The position numbers and the translations under genes were made by a program. From the NCBI GenBank assembly GCA_036401335.1, contig DASWVC010000232.1:1-22422 (forward strand): DNA of 22,422 bases. Reading direction: 5' to 3'. The notes under the pieces are model-generated. The model did not search any database. It was not told the origin of the DNA and saw nothing but the letters and a program-made list of their open reading frames with translations. Below, piece after piece: positions 1 through 7,799 of this stretch; position 1 is the first letter of the stretch, and each line of letters starts with the position of its first letter. Origin of the DNA: DASWVC01 sp036401335. GTDB taxonomy: Bacteria > Verrucomicrobiota > Verrucomicrobiia > Chthoniobacterales > JAFAMB01.

Positions 1-1560
1 GCGGGCAGCATTTCAGGGCAGCGACCGGATCGGATCGAACGTGCCCGGCCGGTCCTGCGGGAAGAACAAGCGCCGGTGGACCCGGCACCCGTCCAGATTG
101 ATTTTCTGCCTGAAGAGCGGGCTTTCGTAAAGATCATCCAACAAATCAAGGCCGGTCACGTGGCTTACCCGCTTTTTGGTTTGGCGCGCATGTTCTTGGA
201 GCGCCCGGAGCGGCATCGGGTTCGCGTTCGGTCGCTGGATAACCAGAAGATGCTCTATCAACTCGGCAACGACGGGCCGGTCGCGACGGAACCGGCCGCT
301 TTGGAGCGCCTCGCGTTCCCGCAATACAAGGACGAATATTACGAATCTGAAACCGTGGAGAAGGAGCCGATCAAAGGCAACTTCACGTCTGTGGCCCGGT
401 GTACCCTGAGTGGCCGGCTGCTTGGGCCGACCAATTACCACACCTTTCAGACCACGCTGCGTTCCTTGTACGAACAGCGGTACAGCCGGCGCATGACCTT
501 TGAGGATTACCGGCGGACCATTGAGATCTCGACGAATCCGGCCGTGGTGGATCAGTGGAAAGAGGAAGCGCGCAAGGCAACGGTTTACCGGACGAAGGAC
601 AAGGAAGAACCGTTGACTTTCGACAACCTGTCCGCGGTGGAAGAACACTTCCGCTCCCATTACCTCGGTTCGCTGGTGAAAACGTGTCTTGCTGCTGAGA
701 CGTCGGGTGACATGGTACGGCACTATCCTGACCGCGGCATTGTCGCTGCCGTCCGGATCGCCCGGGATCGTGAGAATCGTTTTCCGGCGCAGATGGCAGG
801 CGCGTTGCGGCACGGGTTGAACCAGGCCAACCTCCACGTGTTCAAGCATAAAAAGCGAATCCTTTACATTTCGACGGTCCGCCCGCAGCCGCTGAACCCG
901 AATCACACTTCCCTGTCCACGGGTCTGGCTGCGGTTCTGGCTGCGCTGCGGTCTTACCCAAAGATCACCCGCAAACAACTGGCCGAAAAAGTGTTGTCGA
1001 AAGTGCTCGGGCGGGCTGCACCCGACGAGGCTACCCCTGAGTACCAGCAGGCCAAGACCAATCTGGCAGGAGACCTGATCTGGCTCGCGAAGGCAGGTCA
1101 CGTGATCGAGTTTGCGGACGGAACCCTTGACCTGCCTCTGCCTCCGAAGGCCGTTGAAGACAAACCGGCGACCCCGAAAGGGTCATCGACGGCCGGAAGC
1201 AGGCCGGCTTCGCCGCCGAAACTGCCGCCCCTGGAAGCTCAGGGCGTCACGCCGGAACTGGGAGCGGAGCATGGGAGCGAATCCGCTGCGGCGGAAGCAG
1301 CCGATGACTTGCGGGTGCAGGAAGAAGGACCGGCAGGTGCCTCCTTTGAGCCCGAATCCGCCCCTCTTGAGGATGAGCCAGACGACGCTTCCGCCCTGCT
1401 CGGTGAACAGGACGCAACGTTGGGCGAACCGGCCGCTATGGCTTTGCCCGAGGCTGCGATGCCGCCGACGCAGGGGCCAGGCGTAGCGCCTCATTCCGAG
1501 GAAGGGGAGGCGGAACACGAGCCCAGTTCCGAAACCGAATGGGCTACTGCCGGATCGTGA
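1..1560 (+). CDS. Conserved-looking protein of unknown function, 5' end open at window edge
   Basis: The frame is open from base 1 with no upstream stop, so the gene probably begins outside the window. The only usual start codon inside the open stretch is GTG at 76, which would give 494 residues. I do not recognise the family. From the GTG, residues 1 to about 355 look globular, with mixed charged and aromatic residues. The part around 280-355 reads like a small winged-helix or helical module (KITRKQLAEKVLSKVL, then a segment ending in AGHVIEFADGTLDLPLP). Residues from about 360 to the end are low-complexity, rich in Ala, Pro, Glu and Ser, and probably disordered. The stop lies one base before the SRPBCC gene, so the two are likely cotranscribed. 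I have an impression of similar proteins in Verrucomicrobiota but cannot verify it. A long minus-strand frame over 13-1101 is a codon-bias shadow. Confidence 0.7.
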   Translation, partial: AGSISGQRPDRIERARPVLREEQAPVDPAPVQIDFLPEERAFVKIIQQIKAGHVAYPLFGLARMFLERPERHRVRVRSLDNQKMLYQLGNDGPVATEPAALERLAFPQYKDEYYESETVEKEPIKGNFTSVARCTLSGRLLGPTNYHTFQTTLRSLYEQRYSRRMTFEDYRRTIEISTNPAVVDQWKEEARKATVYRTKDKEEPLTFDNLSAVEEHFRSHYLGSLVKTCLAAETSGDMVRHYPDRGIVAAVRIARDRENRFPAQMAGALRHGLNQANLHVFKHKKRILYISTVRPQPLNPNHTSLSTGLAAVLAALRSYPKITRKQLAEKVLSKVLGRAAPDEATPEYQQAKTNLAGDLIWLAKAGHVIEFADGTLDLPLPPKAVEDKPATPKGSSTAGSRPASPPKLPPLEAQGVTPELGAEHGSESAAAEAADDLRVQEEGPAGASFEPESAPLEDEPDDASALLGEQDATLGEPAAMALPEAAMPPTQGPGVAPHSEEGEAEHEPSSETEWATAGS

Positions 1561-1561
1561 A

Positions 1562-2014
1562 ATGCGGTTTCGCCGTTCCGTTTTCCTGGTTGCGGAAACG
1601 CCGGTGGTGTACGCCTTCCACGAAAACCTTCAAAACATTATCAAGGTGATGCCGCCGGGCACGAGAGTCCGGCAGATAAAAGGTAAGGTCCCTGCCCGGC
1701 CAGGGGAGACCTTCTTTTTCGAAGTGGCGCAATTCATGGTGCCATTGCGCTGGGAGGGCCGGTGGGAGGTGGCGGAGTTTCCCGAGCGTTTGGTGGATGT
1801 AAGCCGGACTTTTCCTTTCGCGACGTGGCGCCACGAACACCGGTTTGAGAGCCAACCCGGCGGTACCCGGATGACCGACACAGTGGACTACGAAGTTCCC
1901 TGGTACCTGGGTGGCCCAGTAACAGCGGCGACTTTCTTCAGGGTCCTGTTTGCCTGGATGTTTATGGTTCGACACCGCCGCACCCGGGGCTATTTTCTGC
2001 AAAACCGAAACTGA
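1562..2014 (+). CDS. SRPBCC (START/polyketide-cyclase fold) family protein
   Basis: This 150-residue protein has the layout of a single SRPBCC helix-grip domain, a fold that binds hydrophobic ligands in a deep cavity. It begins with a short strand and a helix (FHENLQNIIKVMPPG). Successive strands follow, with the typical late strand signature TRMTDTVDYEVP, and a long C-terminal helix of mostly hydrophobic residues ends in RHRRTRGYF. The length is normal for a single-domain member, comparable to COG4276-type ligand-binding proteins. There is no signal peptide, so it is probably cytosolic. The ATG follows the TGA of the preceding gene by one base, without a clear Shine-Dalgarno sequence, which suggests translational coupling. 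The ligand and function cannot be told from sequence. Confidence 0.75.
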   Translation: MRFRRSVFLVAETPVVYAFHENLQNIIKVMPPGTRVRQIKGKVPARPGETFFFEVAQFMVPLRWEGRWEVAEFPERLVDVSRTFPFATWRHEHRFESQPGGTRMTDTVDYEVPWYLGGPVTAATFFRVLFAWMFMVRHRRTRGYFLQNRN

Positions 2015-2069
2015 CGCTGCTTACTGAGCCTGGCGCTGTTCATGACTGGTTATAGTTGAGGGATTTTTC

Positions 2070-2906
2070 ATGCGAATCGTGCGTTACCTATCTCAGCAGG
2101 GCGACGTTTGTTGGGCGGCGGAACAGGCCGACGGTCGCTGCCTTGACCTGAAAGGGGATCTGTTCGGCGAGTTCTCGGTTTCTGACCGGGAAGCGAGGAT
2201 GGTAAAATTGCTGGCGCCGGTTGCTCCCAAGACAATCCTGGCTATCGGGCTGAATTACCGTCAGCATGCGGCCGAGACGAACAGCAAATTGCCGGATTGG
2301 CCGATGCTGTTCATCAAGTCACTGAACACTTTGCAAAACCCAGGCGACGCCATTGAGGTGCCCCGCCACTTGCCGAGCGAGGAAGTGGATTACGAAGCGG
2401 AGCTGGCCGTGGTCATCGCCCGGGACTGCAAAAACGTTTCCAAAGAGGTGGCTTTGAAGTACGTACTCGGCTACACCGCCGCGAACGACGTGAGCGCGCG
2501 CGATTGGCAGAAAAAATACGGCGGAGGCCAGTTCTGCCGCGGCAAAAGCTTTGACACCTTCGCCCCGCTTGGGCCGGCCCTGGTCACAAGCGACGAGATT
2601 ACCAACCCGCAAACGTTGCGTATCGTGAGTCGGGTAAACGGCGACGTGCGGCAGGAGTCATCCACGGCGGACATGATCTTCGATGTGGCCACCCTTATCT
2701 CGTTCCTGAGCGGCAGCACGACCATTCGTGCCGGAACGGTCCTCCTCACCGGTACGCCAGCCGGGGTCGGCATGGGCATGAAGCCGCCGCGGTACCTGAA
2801 GGCCGGCGACATCGTGGAGGTTGAGATCGAGAAAATCGGGATTTTAAGCAACCCGGTGATCGACGAGCCGACCCAGGCCGGGCCGCTGCGTCCACCGCTC
2901 ACTTAG
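2070..2906 (+). CDS. Fumarylacetoacetate hydrolase (FAH) family protein
   Basis: This 278-residue protein belongs to the FAH superfamily, whose members are Mg2+/Mn2+ enzymes that hydrolyse, decarboxylate or isomerise beta-dicarbonyl compounds such as acylpyruvates, oxaloacetate enol and 2-hydroxyhepta-2,4-dienedioate. The N-terminal 55 residues match the small RIVRY domain often found in front of the FAH core. The core begins at ILAIGLNYRQHAAE (56-69). Expected metal ligands are visible: E109 and E111 in VDYEAELAVVI, and D140 in AANDVSARDWQ. GKSFDTFAPLGP (158-169) and LLTGTPAGVG (225-234) are also typical. GAGGGA at 2058-2063, six bases before the ATG, fixes the start. It is an isolated gene between the SRPBCC gene and uvrB, so the substrate is not indicated by context. 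Oxaloacetate tautomerase or acylpyruvase activity is as likely as any specific aromatic-degradation role. Confidence 0.93.
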   Translation: MRIVRYLSQQGDVCWAAEQADGRCLDLKGDLFGEFSVSDREARMVKLLAPVAPKTILAIGLNYRQHAAETNSKLPDWPMLFIKSLNTLQNPGDAIEVPRHLPSEEVDYEAELAVVIARDCKNVSKEVALKYVLGYTAANDVSARDWQKKYGGGQFCRGKSFDTFAPLGPALVTSDEITNPQTLRIVSRVNGDVRQESSTADMIFDVATLISFLSGSTTIRAGTVLLTGTPAGVGMGMKPPRYLKAGDIVEVEIEKIGILSNPVIDEPTQAGPLRPPLT

Positions 2907-3066
2907 AGCACAAGGCGCTCAGACCTCCCTAAACGGCGGTTCAACGCTGCGTTCCCAATAGAGCCGAGGTGGCGCGGGAGAGCCAGCATTCCTTTGCCGA
3001 GACTCCGGCAGTGCCACACCCCGTTTCTCGCTTTCAACCCTGGACGTGCGTACCTTGAGGTGCCGT

Positions 3067-5247
3067 ATGCCTTTTCAGCTTTCCTCCGATTACCAACCCC
3101 GCGGCGACCAAGCTCAGGCCATCGCCCAGCTCACCCGTTCGCTTCAAGCCGGCAATCGTCACCAGACCCTGCTCGGAGTGACGGGATCCGGCAAGACCTT
3201 CACGGCGGCCAACGTCATTGCGGCTCTCGACAAGCCCGCGTTGGTGATTTCGCACAATAAAACGCTCGCGGCGCAGCTTTACAGCGAGTTCAAACAGTTC
3301 TTCCCTCAGAACGCGGTGGAATACTTCGTCAGCTATTTCGATTATTACCAACCGGAAGCTTACATCCCCCGGACGGACACCTACATTGAGAAAGACTCGT
3401 CCATCAATGAGGAAATTGAACGGCTGCGGCTTTCAACGACGAGTTCTCTGCTGACGCGCAAAGATGTGATCGTGGTGGCCAGCGTGTCCTGCATTTACGG
3501 ACTCGGGTCGCCTGAAGACTACGCCAATATGGTTTGTGAGGTCCGGCGTGGACAACCACTCTCGCGTGAAGCGTTTCTGGGACGGCTGGTGGACATGCTT
3601 TACGAACGCAACGACATTGCCCTGACCCGCGGCCGGTTTCGGGTCCGCGGCGACGTGGTGGAGGTGCACCCGGCGACGTTCGACGAAGAGGCCATCCGCG
3701 TGGAGTTTTTCGGGGATGAAATCGACCTGATCACCCGCTTCGACCCACTCACCGGAACGGCCAGTGGCGCGCTAGACCGGTTTGTTTTTTTCCCCGCGAA
3801 ACAGTTTGTCACCCCGCACGACAAAATGCAGCGGGCCGTAAAAGGCATTCGAGTCGAGCTGGAGGAGCGAATCCGGACCTTTGAAGGCCAAGCCAAATTC
3901 CTCGAGGCGCAACGGATCAAGATGCGCACCGAATTCGACCTCGAGATGATGCAGGAAATGGGGTTCTGCAACGGCATCGAAAATTATTCCCGTCACCTCA
4001 GCGGGCGTGAACCGGGCTCGCGCCCGTACACGCTCCTGGACTTTTTCCCACCCGGTTTCCTTCTGGTGGTGGATGAGTCGCATGCCTCAGTGCCGCAGAT
4101 CGGGGGAATGTACGAAGGGGACCGCTCACGCAAGACGACGCTCGTGGAATACGGTTTCCGGCTGCCGAGCGCACTGGACAACAGGCCGTTAAGGTTCAAG
4201 GAATTCATGGAAATGACGGGCCAGGTGCTCTACATCAGCGCCACGCCGGCCGAGTTCGAAATCGCCAATTCTGTGGTGGGCAACCACGGGTACATCCCGC
4301 ACCTGCGAGAACGAATCGGGACTGAGGAAACGGTGCCTGCGTTGCTGCCGATGCTGACCGGCCGAACCAGGCCGGAAATGGACGTTACCAAACCCGGCGC
4401 TCCGTTGATCGCGCAGCAGATCATTCGCCCAACCGGCTTGCTCGATCCGCGGATCACAATCCGTCCATTAAAAGGCCAGATCGATGAAACCATCGAGTTT
4501 TGCCGGAAGCGGGTGGAGGCGGGGGAACGCATCCTGATCACGACGCTAACCAAGCGGACGGCGGAGGATCTGACGGATTACTTGCGCGACGTCGGGTTGA
4601 AGGTTCGCTACCTGCATAGCGAGATTGACGCGATCGAACGCGTGGAAATCCTCCGGTCGTTGCGCGCCGGCGAGTTTGACGTGCTGGTGGGCATTAACCT
4701 GCTTCGAGAAGGCCTGGATCTGCCCGAAGTGAGCCTGGTCTGCATCCTGGACGCGGACAAGGAAGGCTTTCTACGAAGCCAGACCTCACTGATTCAAACC
4801 GCGGGTCGTGCGGCGCGGCACGTGAACGGCGAAGTGATCCTGTTTGCCGACGTGATGACGGACAGCATCCAAAAGCTCCTTGCCATTACCGAATACCGGC
4901 GTCAACGACAGATCCAGTACAACGCCGAACACGGCATCACTCCCACCAGCGTGAAACGCGCCGTCCAGGAGAGCCTGCACACCCTTCTGAAAGGGCGGCA
5001 ACTGGAAGAAGCCATGGTGCGGGAGTCCGGGGCTGACCTCAGCCTGACAGACGTGCTCCGGGAACTGGAGGAAGAGATGCAAGGCGCAGCCGCCAACCTG
5101 GAATACGAACGGGCGGCCTTGCTCCGCGATCAGATCCTGGAACTTAAAAACGGCACCGGCATCAGCAAGATCGAACCGAAACGCCGTCCGGTGAAATACA
5201 CCCTGAATGGCGGCCGAAAAGGAAAACGCCCGGCGACGAAGAAATGA
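3067..5247 (+). CDS. uvrB: Excinuclease ABC subunit UvrB
   Basis: UvrB is the damage-verifying helicase-like subunit of the UvrABC nucleotide excision repair complex. It receives DNA from UvrA and recruits UvrC. The 726-residue reading has all hallmarks: Walker A GVTGSGKT at 37-44, the beta-hairpin region FDYYQPEAYIPRTDTYIEKD, Walker B with DESH at 336-339, the helicase motif LLREGLDLPEVSLV, and QTAGRAARHVNGEVILFAD. The C-terminal UVR motif that binds UvrC starts near residue 668 (LEYERAALLRDQI). The track of open frame extends seven codons further to a GTG at 3046. I chose ATG 3067 because GAGGTG at 3057-3062 precedes it and MPFQLSSDYQPRGDQ is the usual family N-terminus. It stands alone, and AT-rich repeats begin within 20 bases of its stop. 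Confidence 0.98.
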   Translation: MPFQLSSDYQPRGDQAQAIAQLTRSLQAGNRHQTLLGVTGSGKTFTAANVIAALDKPALVISHNKTLAAQLYSEFKQFFPQNAVEYFVSYFDYYQPEAYIPRTDTYIEKDSSINEEIERLRLSTTSSLLTRKDVIVVASVSCIYGLGSPEDYANMVCEVRRGQPLSREAFLGRLVDMLYERNDIALTRGRFRVRGDVVEVHPATFDEEAIRVEFFGDEIDLITRFDPLTGTASGALDRFVFFPAKQFVTPHDKMQRAVKGIRVELEERIRTFEGQAKFLEAQRIKMRTEFDLEMMQEMGFCNGIENYSRHLSGREPGSRPYTLLDFFPPGFLLVVDESHASVPQIGGMYEGDRSRKTTLVEYGFRLPSALDNRPLRFKEFMEMTGQVLYISATPAEFEIANSVVGNHGYIPHLRERIGTEETVPALLPMLTGRTRPEMDVTKPGAPLIAQQIIRPTGLLDPRITIRPLKGQIDETIEFCRKRVEAGERILITTLTKRTAEDLTDYLRDVGLKVRYLHSEIDAIERVEILRSLRAGEFDVLVGINLLREGLDLPEVSLVCILDADKEGFLRSQTSLIQTAGRAARHVNGEVILFADVMTDSIQKLLAITEYRRQRQIQYNAEHGITPTSVKRAVQESLHTLLKGRQLEEAMVRESGADLSLTDVLRELEEEMQGAAANLEYERAALLRDQILELKNGTGISKIEPKRRPVKYTLNGGRKGKRPATKK

Positions 5248-5261
5248 AACGGATTGTAACA

Positions 5262-5288
5262 GGTGTATGAATTGTACCAATGGAGCCT
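5262..5288 (+). repeat. Degenerate 9-bp repeat units, plus orientation (about three units)
   Basis: Directly after uvrB three 9-bp units can be read: GGTGTATGA, ATTGTACCA and ATGGAGCCT. The 18 bases at 5264-5281 match 20147-20164, elsewhere in the window, at 16 of 18 positions. The same unit type recurs in the opposite orientation from 5316, making an inverted arrangement. The patch is clearly lower in GC than its surroundings. Confidence 0.55.
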
Positions 5289-5315
5289 TTGCAGACGTCG
5301 GGCATTGATGCGTGC

Positions 5316-5387
5316 TCACTGCATTTAGATCGTTGTTGGCATTGATGCCATTGATACAATTCTTAGCATTGGTACCATTGGCTTCGA
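5316..5387 (-). repeat. 9-bp minisatellite array, about eight degenerate units on the minus strand
   Basis: Read on the minus strand, consecutive 9-mers are ATGGTACCA (5370-5378), ATGCTAAGA, ATTGTATCA, ATGGCATCA, ATGCCAACA, ACGATCTAA and ATGCAGTGA (5316-5324), with a weaker unit at 5379-5387. The approximate consensus is ATGGTAYCA. In one minus-strand frame this would give Asn at every third residue, the expected trace of a 9-bp period. In the plus frame of the GH172 gene it gives a Leu-rich hydrophobic stretch. The array sits between uvrB and the GH172 gene and may overlap the true start of the latter. Confidence 0.7.
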
Positions 5388-6490
5388 TGCATTTAGGAAA
5401 TTTGTCTCGATTGTCCCAGGCCAAGAGCCGCTCGATCAGCCCAGAAAACTTCACCGGCGAAAAAGGCAAAGGTGGAATGGCGGTTGAAGGAACCGGCGCC
5501 ATTCATGCGCGCGGCCTCGGCAAGGATGGCACCGGCCGGGGCTGGAAAGTGTCCCCGTCAATTCTGATACAACCCGGTGAGAACCGCCTTTTGGCCGAGA
5601 TTGAGGGCCCGGGAGCGATCCAACAGTTTTGGTGCGTGGTTTCGAACGTGCGCTGGCGCAACCTGATTCTGCGCATCACGTGGGACGACCAGGAGCATCC
5701 GTCCGTCGAATCGCCCCTGGGCGACTTTTTTGCCTGCGGTTGGAACCGGTTTGCCCAGGTTTCTTCGCTTGCCGTCTGCGTCAACCCGGGACGGGCTTTC
5801 AACTGCTATTGGGAAATGCCCTTCCGCAAGCGTGCCCGGGTCACACTGGAAAACCGCGATCCGGACGAACCGGTGATCCTGTATTACCAAATCAATTACA
5901 CGTTGACCGAAGTGCCTCCTGAACTGGCCTATTTTCACGCGCAATTCCGCCGCACGAATCCGCTGCCTTACGGTCAGGACTACGTGATTCTTGACGGAGT
6001 ACAGGGCCAGGGCCACTACGTCGGTACCTACATGGCCTGGGGCGTGAATAACAGCGGTTGGTGGGGCGAAGGAGAAATCAAGTTCTTCATGGACGGCGAC
6101 CAGGACTTCCCAACCATCTGCGGGACCGGTACGGAAGATTATTTCTGCGGGGCCTACAACTTTGACGGCGGCGTGATTGACCCGAACATGACGAGTGCCT
6201 ATCGGGAATTCACGACCGCTTACGCGGGGTTGCCGCAGGTGCTGCGCCCCGACGGGACTTACCAGTCGCAGACTCGCTTCGGCATGTACCGCTGGCACAT
6301 CGTGGACCCGATCCGGTTTGAGAAGGATCTGAAAGTCACCATCCAGGCCCTTGGCTGGCGCACTGAGAAGCAGGATCGGCGTTACCTGCCGTTGCAGGAT
6401 GACATTGCATCGGTCGCGTTCTGGTACCAGGCATTGCCTTCGACCCGGTTCCCGCAACTGCCCAGCCCCGATTACCTCGAAATTATCTGA
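5387..6490 (+). CDS. GH172 (DUF2961) family glycoside hydrolase
   Basis: The protein matches the DUF2961 family, now classified as GH172, whose characterised members cleave or rearrange alpha-fructofuranosides and arabinofuranosides. From this ATG it has 367 residues, normal for a single-module member. The early segment LGNLSRLSQAKSRSISPEN is the family's usual beginning. The acidic blocks GEGEIKFFMDGD (227-238) and GTGTEDYF (246-253) contain the Glu residues expected at the active site. The double jelly-roll fold is assumed from the family. Start choice is uncertain: GTG 5312 and ATG 5345 are in frame and would add 25 or 14 residues encoded by the 9-bp repeat, making a hydrophobic N-terminus that could act as a signal peptide. 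No Shine-Dalgarno decides between them. The 3' end overlaps holA by 19 bp tail-to-tail. The substrate is unknown, and no other glycan-degrading gene is adjacent. Confidence 0.88.
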   Translation: MHLGNLSRLSQAKSRSISPENFTGEKGKGGMAVEGTGAIHARGLGKDGTGRGWKVSPSILIQPGENRLLAEIEGPGAIQQFWCVVSNVRWRNLILRITWDDQEHPSVESPLGDFFACGWNRFAQVSSLAVCVNPGRAFNCYWEMPFRKRARVTLENRDPDEPVILYYQINYTLTEVPPELAYFHAQFRRTNPLPYGQDYVILDGVQGQGHYVGTYMAWGVNNSGWWGEGEIKFFMDGDQDFPTICGTGTEDYFCGAYNFDGGVIDPNMTSAYREFTTAYAGLPQVLRPDGTYQSQTRFGMYRWHIVDPIRFEKDLKVTIQALGWRTEKQDRRYLPLQDDIASVAFWYQALPSTRFPQLPSPDYLEII

Positions 6491-7635
6491 TCGGCTTTTC
6501 GGCCCACACCAGGCGTCAGCAACGCCACAAGTAGCCGGCTCAAGACCAAGCGAGGTTCAAGCTGCGAGGTAACGAGCTGCAGGTTGGCCTCAAGGCACGC
6601 TTCAAGCCCGGTGATTGCCTCTTGCATGGTAAACCGATGTGCTTGGCATGCAGCCAAGCCCAACGCGTACGCATTGATGCTGCCGTCCTTTTTTCGAGGC
6701 AGGTGTTCAGTGGCCTCTGGCGGCAGACGGCTAACCACGCTGGTGAACTGGTACGGGGCTGCTGGCGGCCTGACCCGGTGTCGTTCAAGCAATTCTTTAA
6801 CTGCAACAAGGTTGCGGACCGTTGGGATGACCGCGGCGAGCAAGATGCCCACCGCCGTCTCTCCTTGGAACAACAACTGGTTTAACAGCTCCAGGCTTTC
6901 TGCCAAGTCTCGCTTCAGGATGGAGGTGGACAACTCCCAGATTACGCCGGTGGTGGATTTAGACACCATGGCGCGCACCACCGGCAGGGTGACCTCCCGC
7001 TGCTCCGGGCCCAGGTAAAGGTCCAGCTTCTCAAGTTCATTTTGGACCTGCCGGGAATCGGCACCGGCCAATCGGGTGAACAGTTCCAGCGCCTCCGGTT
7101 CAAAATGGAGGCCGGCACGGGCAGCCCACTGCATGGTCATGGCCTGGGCGTCTTCTTCCCAGCCGGCTTTCGACGTGTCGACCTTATCGTACACCTCAAC
7201 CTGGGCAAACTTGCCAAGTGCCTTATAAAATGAGCGGCGCTTGTCGACGTCTACCGCGCTAAGAAGAAGCCTGACCCCGGGCGGCAACCCTCGAGTGAGG
7301 ATTTCCCGAAACTCTTCCAGGGCGGCAAGTACACCATTGGACCGACCTGTAGCAGTGTCCGCCAGAAAGGTGATGTTTCTCAACCAGACCAACTTTTCGC
7401 CCCCGAAAAACGGCACGGTCTGGATGGCCTGAATGGTTTCGGCCAGCCGGCTCACCGCCTGCTCGGCGTGATCGGCGGCGCCGTCCACGACATCGACCCC
7501 GAAATCGCCGGCTCCAGGAGGGGTAAGTTCCGCGGCGAGGCTTCGGGCCCGTGCCTTGACTTGTGCGTCGTCAGAACCGAGGACAGCAAACGTGCGCGGG
7601 GCAGCCAGCGTTCCGGAGGTTTTTTTCGAAGGCAT
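6472..7635 (-). CDS. holA: DNA polymerase III delta subunit (clamp loader)
   Basis: HolA is the delta subunit of the clamp-loader complex that opens the beta sliding clamp. The 387-residue product shows the family layout. An N-terminal AAA-like domain without a functional P-loop contains the characteristic segment ETIQAIQTVPFFGGEKLVWL near residues 65-85, which holds the hydrophobic clamp-contact region. A lid domain follows with the pattern LFTRLAGADSRQVQNELEKL. The helical collar domain includes LLNQLLFQGETAVGILLAAV, and a repeated-helix C-terminus follows. It is somewhat longer than E. coli delta. No Shine-Dalgarno is visible before the ATG. It is divergent from the HerA-like gene and overlaps the GH172 stop region by 19 bp at its 3' end, so the two genes converge without a terminator between them. 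Confidence 0.9.
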   Translation of the reverse strand: MPSKKTSGTLAAPRTFAVLGSDDAQVKARARSLAAELTPPGAGDFGVDVVDGAADHAEQAVSRLAETIQAIQTVPFFGGEKLVWLRNITFLADTATGRSNGVLAALEEFREILTRGLPPGVRLLLSAVDVDKRRSFYKALGKFAQVEVYDKVDTSKAGWEEDAQAMTMQWAARAGLHFEPEALELFTRLAGADSRQVQNELEKLDLYLGPEQREVTLPVVRAMVSKSTTGVIWELSTSILKRDLAESLELLNQLLFQGETAVGILLAAVIPTVRNLVAVKELLERHRVRPPAAPYQFTSVVSRLPPEATEHLPRKKDGSINAYALGLAACQAHRFTMQEAITGLEACLEANLQLVTSQLEPRLVLSRLLVALLTPGVGRKADQIISR

Positions 7636-7799
7636 AAGCCAACAAAAGGTGCTGGAAAGCGGCTGGCAACCAGCAAATGTGGACGGTAACCGAAGACGGT
7701 TCGGGCGCAGGGTTCAGTTTGGCAGAAACCCGAACGCGCCTGGCGGGCAGTACCTGAGGTTCAGGACACGCCTTTCACGCGGTGTGCTACTTTTTCGCC

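Noticed and set aside
13..1101. 362-codon minus-strand open frame opposite the first gene
   Set aside because: Arg/Val/Leu/Pro-rich composition without any domain pattern, and it opposes a frame with normal protein composition that couples to the next gene; explained by high GC codon bias.
3046..3066. GTG start seven codons upstream for uvrB
   Set aside because: ATG 3067 has a good Shine-Dalgarno and gives the standard N-terminus.
4786..5502. Minus-strand frame whose product has Asn at every third residue near 5320-5390
   Set aside because: The pattern comes from translating the 9-bp repeat array; the remainder is antisense to uvrB. Kept as a repeat, not as a gene.
5558..6457. 299-codon minus-strand frame opposite the GH172 gene
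   Set aside because: The plus-strand protein has clear family motifs; the antisense frame has none and is a shadow.
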